The position numbers and the translations under genes are program-made. This document shows, piece after piece, positions 1 through 3,901 of a stretch of DNA of 5,980 nucleotides. The stretch lies in NCBI GenBank assembly GCA_005880525.1, contig VBFW01000215.1, forward strand, positions 1 through 5,980, in the 5' to 3' direction. This stretch comes from Chloroflexota bacterium (GTDB lineage Bacteria; Chloroflexota; Dormibacteria; Dormibacterales; Dormibacteraceae). Positions within the stretch are counted from its first letter, which is position 1, and each line of letters begins with the position of its first letter. The notes beneath the pieces are model-generated. The model made no database searches. It saw only the letters and a program-made list of their open reading frames with translations, and was not told where the DNA came from.

Positions 1-79
1 CGCGCTTCAGCCACTTCTCGACGGTGCCCTCGGTGACCGACTCGCCGAGCTGCGGCATCTTGATCTGGGCGACACCCAT
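1..79 (-). CDS. 2-oxo-acid dehydrogenase E2 (dihydrolipoamide acyltransferase), N-terminal fragment
   Basis: The 26 complete codons read MGVAQIKMPQLGESVTEGTV followed by EKWLKR. The MPQLGES-TEGTV-WLK pattern is the first strand region of the lipoyl (biotinyl/lipoyl attachment) domain that opens E2 subunits of pyruvate, 2-oxoglutarate or branched-chain dehydrogenase complexes. In the family, E2 carries a swinging lipoyl-lysine and transfers the acyl group to CoA in the cytoplasm. The modified lysine, expected near residue 40-45, and the catalytic domain lie outside the window, so the substrate class cannot be told. The ATG at 79 was chosen because the domain begins directly after it and a TANNNT element sits 9 nt upstream; an internal ATG (Met8) is possible but would remove the first strand. 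There is no Shine-Dalgarno. tRNA-Cys lies 57 bp upstream on the same strand, so read-through expression is possible. Confidence 0.87.
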   Translation of the reverse strand, partial: MGVAQIKMPQLGESVTEGTVEKWLKR

Positions 80-88
80 GGTGAATCG

Positions 89-94
89 AGTTTA
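89..94 (-). promoter_or_regulatory. Putative -10 element (TAAACT) for a leaderless E2 mRNA
   Basis: Read on the minus strand, TAAACT matches TANNNT and ends 9 nt before the E2 ATG at 79. Transcription starting about 7 nt downstream would begin within 2-3 nt of the start codon. No Shine-Dalgarno is present, so a leaderless or near-leaderless transcript is inferred. No convincing -35 hexamer is visible; the expected -35 region is occupied by the palindrome at 110-124. Confidence 0.4.
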
Positions 95-109
95 GCGGCG
101 TCCCCTGAA

Positions 110-124
110 GCAGCGAATCGCTGC
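110..124. repeat. Perfect 7-bp inverted repeat between tRNA-Cys and the E2 gene
   Basis: GCAGCGA-A-TCGCTGC is a perfect 7+7 palindrome with a one-base centre. It lies 12 bp beyond the tRNA-Cys 3' end and covers the expected -35 position of the E2 promoter. It could be a tRNA-Cys transcript hairpin, although the following minus-strand bases are TTCAGG rather than a U-run, so it is a poor intrinsic terminator. Alternatively it could be a dyad operator for a repressor of the E2 gene. The sequence does not decide between these. Confidence 0.35.
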
Positions 125-136
125 CGGGAAGATCAC

Positions 137-210
<74 letters not shown>

Positions 211-229
211 GCCCCGATCTCGAACCCCG

Positions 230-235
230 ATTCTA
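230..235 (-). promoter_or_regulatory. Putative -10 element (TAGAAT) for tRNA-Cys
   Basis: The minus strand reads TAGAATC, 19 nt before the mature tRNA 5' end at 210, which would give a precursor leader of roughly 12-13 nt for RNase P to remove. The same heptamer TAGAATC is found at the promoter before the gene at 2010. It shares the TA step 234-235 with the opposite-strand -10 at 234-239. No clear -35 hexamer is seen. Confidence 0.4.
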
Positions 236-239
236 AGAT
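234..239 (+). promoter_or_regulatory. Putative -10 element (TAAGAT) for a leaderless flavin reductase mRNA
   Basis: TAAGAT ends 7 nt before the ATG at 247, so transcription would start at or within 1-2 nt of the start codon. The intervening bases CCCCTCC contain no Shine-Dalgarno. The spacing is the classic arrangement for leaderless genes in high-GC bacteria. The element also supports ATG 247 over an in-frame start at 166 inside the tRNA gene. Confidence 0.5.
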
Positions 240-246
240 CCCCTCC

Positions 247-717
247 ATGACGCAGGACTTCCGGGACGCGATGGCTAAGCTCGCAGCGGGCATCGTCGTG
301 GTGAGCGCGCGCACTCCGGAAGGCTTCCGCGCGCTCACGGCAAGCACGCTCGTCTCGGTGTCGGCCGAGCCGCCGCTGGTGCTCGTCGGGCTCGAGCATG
401 AAAGCCTCACGCGAGCAGCGGTCGTCGAGACGCGCCAGTTCAACGTCAGCGTTCTGACGCGGGCGCAGGAGTTCCTGGCGGAGCGGTTCGCCGGTCGCGC
501 GCCTGGGGTCGACCCTAGGTGGAAGGATGTGCCGCACCATCTCGGCGCCAACGGCATCCCCCTCATCGACGACTGCGCCGCGTGGCTCGAGTGCGACGTC
601 ACGCAGGTGCACAGCGCGGGCGACCACGACGTGTGCATCGGTGAGGTGCGCGTGGCGCGCGCCGGCAAGGGCAATCCGCTCATCCTCTGGGATCGCAATT
701 TCTGGACCTTGCGCTAG
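247..717 (+). CDS. Flavin reductase-like, FMN-binding domain protein
   Basis: The 156-aa product matches the short flavin reductase-like family (HpaC/NtaB type). Members bind FMN in a split-barrel fold and commonly use NAD(P)H to supply reduced flavin to a monooxygenase. Visible features are an N-terminal FRDAMAKLAAGIVVVSA strand-helix region (residues 5-21), the flavin-binding stretch ALTASTLVSVSAEPP (29-43) followed by LVLVGLEHES (44-53), NVSVL (66-70), the conserved GDHDVCIGEV (125-134), and NPLILWDRNFWTL near the C-terminus (143-155). Length is normal for single-domain members, and no signal peptide or membrane segment is present. The reading frame is open back to 166, but that extension lies across tRNA-Cys, and the -10-like TAAGAT is placed for ATG 247. 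No monooxygenase partner lies in the window, so the exact substrate is unknown. The stop TAG overlaps the convergent neighbour's stop within CTAG 714-717. Confidence 0.9.
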   Translation: MTQDFRDAMAKLAAGIVVVSARTPEGFRALTASTLVSVSAEPPLVLVGLEHESLTRAAVVETRQFNVSVLTRAQEFLAERFAGRAPGVDPRWKDVPHHLGANGIPLIDDCAAWLECDVTQVHSAGDHDVCIGEVRVARAGKGNPLILWDRNFWTLR

Positions 718-1016
718 TAAGGAAGGTCGTCCTCCTCCATCCCAAAGTGGTGGCCGACCTCGTGCAGGATCGTCCGCCGCACCTCGTCGATCAGCTGCTG
801 CATGGTCAGGCTCGCCCGCTCGTGCGAGCTCTTGTATAGGGTGATCCGCTCGGGATAGCTCTGGCCTGCGCCGAGGGCGGTGGCCCCCTCATACAGACCC
901 ATCAGGCCTTTGGCCGAGCTCTCCTCGACGATGAACATCGTGTTCTCCAGGTAGGGCCGGAACTCTTCAGGTATCGCCTCGATCGCCCACAGCACCACCT
1001 GTTCGAATTCGTTCAT
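714..1016 (-). CDS. Small zincin-like metallopeptidase family protein (HExxH, PF06262-like)
   Basis: The 100-aa protein ends in the zinc signature HEVGHHFGMEEDDL (residues 85-98). H85 and H89 are the expected zinc ligands, E86 the catalytic base, and E95 sits where relatives often have Asp as a possible third ligand. The rest is a compact alpha/beta domain with YPERITLYKSS (54-64), followed by a helix leading into HExxH, as in the bacterial Zincin_1 family of about 100-130 aa. No signal peptide is seen, so it is probably cytoplasmic; substrates of this family are essentially unknown. The start MNEF at 1016 was chosen because the family usually begins close to this helix. An in-frame ATG at 1028 would add MRVS, and one at 1109 would lie deep in the opposing gene. 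The gene is antisense to both neighbours with no intergenic space. No Shine-Dalgarno or nearby TANNNT is visible, so its promoter is probably inside the dehydrogenase gene. Confidence 0.85.
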   Translation of the reverse strand: MNEFEQVVLWAIEAIPEEFRPYLENTMFIVEESSAKGLMGLYEGATALGAGQSYPERITLYKSSHERASLTMQQLIDEVRRTILHEVGHHFGMEEDDLPY

Positions 1017-1026
1017 GCTGACCCGC

Positions 1027-1881
1027 ATGGGTGAATTGAAGCGCGTCGTCGTGGTCGGGGCAGGAACCATGGGTTCGCAGATCGCGCTGCAGACGGCGCT
1101 CAGCGGCAAGTACGACGTGACCCTCGTGGATTCGGTGCACGGTCAGCTCGAGCGCGCGAAGGCCCAGAACCAGAGGCTGGTGGACCGGTCGGTCGAGAAG
1201 AGCCGGCTCACCGCGGAGCAGGCAAAGGCGGCGATGGAGCACATCCGCGCCAGCGACAGCCTGGCCGGGCCCGCCGGCGACGCCGCCATCGTGATCGAGG
1301 CGGTCATCGAGGACTTCGACGCCAAGAAAGAGGTGTTCAGAGAGCTCGGCAAGCACGCGGCGAAGGACGCGATCCTCACCAGCAACTCGAGCACGATCGC
1401 CATCAGCCGGCTGGCGGATCACTCAGGGCGCCCCGAGCGCTGCTGCAACACCCACTTCTTCCACCCGGTGACGGTCATGCAGCTGTGCGAGGTCGCGCGC
1501 GGACCCAGGACATCCGATCAGACGGTCGCCGACGCGATGGACTTCGTGCGGAGCATCGATCGCACGCCCGTGCTGCTGCGCAAGGAGATCTGGGGCTTCA
1601 TCGTCAACCGCATCCTGTTCGCGGCGTCGGAGGAAGCGATCAGGCTGCTGGAAGGCGGCTATGCCAGCGCTGAGGACATCGACATCGCCGTGCAGAAGGG
1701 ACTTAACTGGCCGATGGGCCCGTTCCACCTTCTCGACTTCAGCGGCCTCGACATCTTCTATGGCGCGATGAAGGACCGCCACCGCCAGGGCGAAGGTAGC
1801 GACGCGCCGCCAGTGCTCGACAAGCTGATCAAAGACGGCAAGCTGGGGCGCAAGACCGGCGAGGGTTTCTTCAAGTACTGA
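1027..1881 (+). CDS. 3-hydroxyacyl-CoA (3-hydroxybutyryl-CoA) dehydrogenase
   Basis: The 284-aa product has the full two-domain structure of single-function 3-hydroxyacyl-CoA dehydrogenases. These interconvert L-3-hydroxyacyl-CoA and 3-ketoacyl-CoA with NAD(P) in beta-oxidation or butanoate/PHB metabolism. The N-terminal Rossmann fold begins VVVVGAGTMGSQIA (7-20), with GxGxMG at 11-16. Then come VIEAVIED (89-96), TSNSSTIAIS (118-127), and the catalytic stretch NTHFFHPVTVMQLCEV with H143 and E155. KEIWGFIVNRIL (186-197) carries N194. The C-terminal helical domain includes LNWPMGPFHLLDFSGLD (226-242) and ends with the family motif LGRKTGEGFFKY (273-284). Length is exactly typical. ATG 1027 places the first strand at residue 6; ATG 1015 would add only MLTR. 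It starts back to back with the metallopeptidase gene and stops 16 bp before the tRNA at 1898. Chain-length preference cannot be read from sequence. Confidence 0.95.
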   Translation: MGELKRVVVVGAGTMGSQIALQTALSGKYDVTLVDSVHGQLERAKAQNQRLVDRSVEKSRLTAEQAKAAMEHIRASDSLAGPAGDAAIVIEAVIEDFDAKKEVFRELGKHAAKDAILTSNSSTIAISRLADHSGRPERCCNTHFFHPVTVMQLCEVARGPRTSDQTVADAMDFVRSIDRTPVLLRKEIWGFIVNRILFAASEEAIRLLEGGYASAEDIDIAVQKGLNWPMGPFHLLDFSGLDIFYGAMKDRHRQGEGSDAPPVLDKLIKDGKLGRKTGEGFFKY

Positions 1882-1915
1882 GGGGCACAATTGGGGTGCC
1901 CCCGTAGCCCAATTG
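1882..1915 (+). repeat. Two overlapping inverted repeats at the tRNA(UAA) 5' end
   Basis: Immediately after the dehydrogenase stop codon, GGGGCAC (1882-1888) is the exact reverse complement of GTGCCCC (1896-1902), with a 7-nt loop. Overlapping it, CAATTGGG (1888-1895) is the exact reverse complement of CCCAATTG (1908-1915), with a 12-nt loop. The right arms lie in the acceptor 5' strand and the D-arm of the tRNA at 1898, so either hairpin in a precursor transcript would compete with the mature tRNA fold. No U-run follows, so this is not a standard intrinsic terminator. A processing or read-through role is only inferred; part of the match comes from the self-complementary AATT core. Confidence 0.4.
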
Positions 1916-1971
1916 GCAGAGGCAGCCGGCTTAAACCCGGTCCAGCGCGGGTTCGACCCCCGCCGGGGGTA
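1898..1971 (+). tRNA. tRNA with anticodon UAA (tRNA-Leu by codon), class I shape with short variable loop
   Basis: The 74-nt body folds as follows. The acceptor stem is GCCCCCG/CGGGGGT, with a G1:U72 wobble. Positions 8-9 are UA. The D-stem is 3 bp (GCC/GGC) with loop CAATTGGCAGA carrying the GG pair. The anticodon stem is GCCGG/CCGGT with loop CTTAAAC, giving anticodon UAA at 1931-1933 decoding UUA. The variable loop is only 5 nt (CCAGC), and the T-arm is GCGGG-TTCGACC-CCCGC. The discriminator is A73, as leucine tRNAs require. CCA is not encoded (CTG follows). Bacterial tRNA-Leu normally has a long variable arm (class II), so the isotype is assigned from the anticodon and A73 only. G1896 and T1897 can pair with C1972 and A1971, lengthening the acceptor helix. 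It may be co-transcribed with the dehydrogenase; CACAAT at 1886-1891 is a weak candidate -10. Confidence 0.85.
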
Positions 1972-1995
1972 CTGGGCCTCCGCCGGGCGGCAGCC

Positions 1996-2001
1996 TAGAA
2001 T
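1996..2001 (+). promoter_or_regulatory. Putative -10 element (TAGAAT) for the leaderless DUF4177-like gene and its operon
   Basis: TAGAAT ends 8 nt before the GTG at 2010, so the transcript would begin at or very close to the start codon. The spacer CCAACTGA has no Shine-Dalgarno. The heptamer TAGAATC is identical to the one facing tRNA-Cys at 235-229. The following four genes are closely packed, so this may be the main promoter of a cluster reaching past the window end. No clear -35 hexamer is seen. Confidence 0.5.
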
Positions 2002-2009
2002 CCAACTGA

Positions 2010-2339
2010 GTGGCCACCCACGCTGAAGAGGATCCGGACGAGCCGGACGAGCCCGAGTCCCCGAGCGCACCTGACAACGGCGCCAACGCACCTACTCGGA
2101 TGGTGCCTTCGGTCGGGCTGCCGAGCCGGGAGTGGGAGTACTCGACCCACGTCCTGACCCTGGCGCAGGTCACCGACGGAAAGACTCTCGTGCAGGTGCT
2201 GAAGGATTCGGCCGGCGAAGGCTGGGAGCTGGCCGACATCGTCGACGGGGGGGAGAAGCGCGTGCTCCTGATGAGACGGCCGAAGCGCGGGCAGCGCGAG
2301 GCCAGACGCGTTGGGTTCGCGCCTCCCACGCAAACCTGA
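2010..2339 (+). CDS. Small DUF4177-like protein with an acidic N-terminal tail
   Basis: The 109-aa protein has three parts. Residues 5-24 are a low-complexity acidic tail rich in Asp, Glu and Pro (DPDEPDEPES). Residues 40-92 form a compact alpha/beta core: strand REWEYSTHVLTLA, helix TLVQVLKDSAGEGWELADIV, then strand EKRVLLMRRP. The C-terminal end is basic (KRGQREARR). The pattern of WEY, then a helix, then a GWEL turn, then a final hydrophobic strand ending in Arg/Lys resembles DUF4177 domains, whose function is unknown. There is no signal peptide, membrane segment or catalytic motif. GTG 2010 was chosen because TAGAAT lies 8 nt upstream; ATG 2100 (Met31) would drop the acidic tail but keep the core. 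It is the first gene of the rightward cluster, its TGA overlaps a CTG in the next gene's frame, and it may act with that response regulator. A run of seven G at 2247-2253 lies inside the core. Confidence 0.75.
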   Translation: MATHAEEDPDEPDEPESPSAPDNGANAPTRMVPSVGLPSREWEYSTHVLTLAQVTDGKTLVQVLKDSAGEGWELADIVDGGEKRVLLMRRPKRGQREARRVGFAPPTQT

Positions 2340-2368
2340 CCTCCGTCGCCGTTCGCCGAAAGCGGCGC

Positions 2369-3058
2369 GTGCTGGTGGTCGAGGACGACGGACCGATCCG
2401 GGCCCTGGTGGCCGAGATCATTCGCCAGCAGGGCCACGAGGCGCTCGAGGCCGCGAACGGCGCAAGCGCGATCGAGCTGGGCCGCGCCGCGCAGCCGGAC
2501 CTGGTTCTAGTCGACTGGGTGCTGCCCGACATCAGCGGCACCGAGGTGATCCTCGAGCTGCGCCGCCAGGGCCTGGTCTGCCCGATGGTCATGCTCACGG
2601 GACGCACCAACAAGATGGACGAGGTCGTTGGCCTCGAGGTCGGCGCGGACGACTACATCACCAAGCCGTTCGACTCGCGCATCCTGGCTGCTCGCGTCAA
2701 CGCGCACCTGCGGCGCTCGACGTTCGCCTCGTCGGGCACGGGTCCTGAGGGCCTGCTCACGGTCGGAGCGATGCAGATCGACAACGCGGCGCGACGCGTG
2801 CGGATCGGCGACGAGGAGATCCCGCTCACGATGACCGAGTTCAACCTCGTCGCGGTGCTCGCGGCCAACCCTGAACGCGTGCTGACCCGCGCCCAGCTTC
2901 GCGACAAGGTCTGGGGCTACCCGCACGACCTCGACGACCACTCGGTCGACCCGCACGTGCAGCGGCTGAGACGCAAGCTGTCGAGGCATCCCGAGTCGGG
3001 CGTCGTGCTCGACGCCGTGCCGGGCCTGGGTTACCGCCTGTCGGTAAGGTCCGTTTGA
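2369..3058 (+). CDS. OmpR/PhoB-family response regulator (receiver plus winged helix)
   Basis: The product (229 aa from GTG 2369) is a two-domain DNA-binding response regulator. Its receiver domain shows the acidic pocket EDD (5-7), phospho-acceptor D49 in LVLVDWVLPD, T77 in MLTG, and K99 in GADDYITKPF with the switch residue Y96. The winged-helix output domain follows from about residue 125: LTMTEFNLVAVLAANPERVLTRAQL, then DDHSVDPHVQRLRRKL as recognition helix, and the terminal hairpin LDAVPGLGYRLS. Relatives are phosphorylated by a sensor kinase and bind direct repeats at promoters; no kinase gene is in the window, so it is an orphan here. The start is uncertain. GTG 2369 leaves the first strand clipped to MLVVEDD, whereas a CTG at 2336, overlapping the upstream TGA, would give 240 aa beginning (M)TSVAVRRKRRVLVVEDD, closer to family N-termini. 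The frame is open to ATG 2132, but that part lacks family resemblance. Confidence 0.93.
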   Translation: MLVVEDDGPIRALVAEIIRQQGHEALEAANGASAIELGRAAQPDLVLVDWVLPDISGTEVILELRRQGLVCPMVMLTGRTNKMDEVVGLEVGADDYITKPFDSRILAARVNAHLRRSTFASSGTGPEGLLTVGAMQIDNAARRVRIGDEEIPLTMTEFNLVAVLAANPERVLTRAQLRDKVWGYPHDLDDHSVDPHVQRLRRKLSRHPESGVVLDAVPGLGYRLSVRSV

Positions 3059-3073
3059 TTCGTTACGTGGTGA

Positions 3074-3901
3074 ATGGCGATGGGTGATCCAAGACCGATA
3101 GGCATCTTCGACTCGGGGGTCGGCGGGCTGACCGTGCTAAGCGCGATCCGCAAGCGGCTGCCGCACGAGCCGACGATCTACCTCGCCGACCTGTTCCATT
3201 TCCCGTACGGGCCGCGCTACCAGGACGAGGTGCGCGGGTTTGCGTTCGAGATCATCCGCTACCTCGAGGCGCGCGACGTGAAGCTCGTCGTCATCGCCTG
3301 CAACACCGCCACGGCGGCCGCGCTCAACCAGGCGCGCGAGCATTTCGAGATCCCGATCGTCGGCGTCATCAGCCCCGGCGCGCAAGCCGCGGTCGACGCG
3401 ACCCAGAACCACCGCGTCGGGGTCATCTCCACCGAAGGCACGATGCGCAGCCAGGAGTACCTGCACGCGATCAAAGAGATCGACCCGATGATCGGTGTCT
3501 TTCAAAAGGCATGTCCTGAGCTGGTCGACATCGTCGAGTCGGGCGACGCCGATTCGCCTCGGGCGGAGGCGGCGCTCGAGCGCGACCTCGCGGAGATCGT
3601 GCGCCTCGGCGCGGACACGCTGGTGCTCGGCTGCACGCACTATCCGCTCCTCAAGCCGGCGATCGAACGCGTCTACCCCGGCGCGTTCAAGCTGGTCGAC
3701 TCCGCGCTCACAACAGCGGCGAAGGTCGAGCGCCATCTCGACCACTCGCGCCTGCGCGCCGACTCGACCGAGCCGCGCCATGAGGTGCTGGTCACCGCGA
3801 TGCCGCAGCACTTTCACGACGTCGGCGCCAACATCTTCGGCGAGACGGTCGACGCCGAGGAGGTGCGCATCTGGGAGCAGCAAAAAGCACAGAGGACCTG
3901 A
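3074..3901 (+). CDS. murI: Glutamate racemase
   Basis: The 275-aa product is a complete MurI, which interconverts L- and D-glutamate without cofactor to supply D-glutamate for peptidoglycan. Key motifs are all in place: IGIFDSGVGGLTVL (9-22) with D13 and S14, FPYG (43-46), the first catalytic cysteine C76 in IACNTATAAAL, PELV (148-151), and the second catalytic cysteine C187 in LGCTHYPLLKPAI (185-197). Length is typical (about 260-280). The segment before FPYG reads YLADLFHFPYG, where many relatives have GDTAR or GDTAH before PYG; Asp39 is kept. The enzyme is cytoplasmic. ATG 3074 lies 15 bp after the response regulator stop, implying co-transcription; ATG 3080 (Met3) is an equally possible start. 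The TGA overlaps the CTG start inferred for the polyprenyl synthase, suggesting translational coupling. Confidence 0.96.
   Translation: MAMGDPRPIGIFDSGVGGLTVLSAIRKRLPHEPTIYLADLFHFPYGPRYQDEVRGFAFEIIRYLEARDVKLVVIACNTATAAALNQAREHFEIPIVGVISPGAQAAVDATQNHRVGVISTEGTMRSQEYLHAIKEIDPMIGVFQKACPELVDIVESGDADSPRAEAALERDLAEIVRLGADTLVLGCTHYPLLKPAIERVYPGAFKLVDSALTTAAKVERHLDHSRLRADSTEPRHEVLVTAMPQHFHDVGANIFGETVDAEEVRIWEQQKAQRT

Noticed and set aside
1004..1011. CGAATTCG palindrome just upstream of the dehydrogenase start
   Set aside because: It lies in the conserved start of the metallopeptidase coding region (codons for Asn-Glu-Phe-Glu) and is short, so no operator is claimed.
1978..1992. CCGCC-G-GGCGG inverted repeat after the tRNA as a terminator
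   Set aside because: The loop is too small, no U-run follows, and GC-rich self-complementarity of this size is expected by chance here.
2247..2253. G7 run that could allow a frameshift from the DUF4177-like frame into the response regulator frame
   Set aside because: The frame on the other side is open as far as the regulator, but shifting here would destroy the last strand of the DUF4177-like core, and there is no proper slippery heptamer or downstream stimulator. Coincidence in GC-rich DNA is likelier.
2132..2368. Long upstream extension of the response regulator reading frame to ATG 2132
   Set aside because: It is an Arg/Gly/Ala-rich shadow of the DUF4177-like gene in another frame, with no receiver-domain resemblance.
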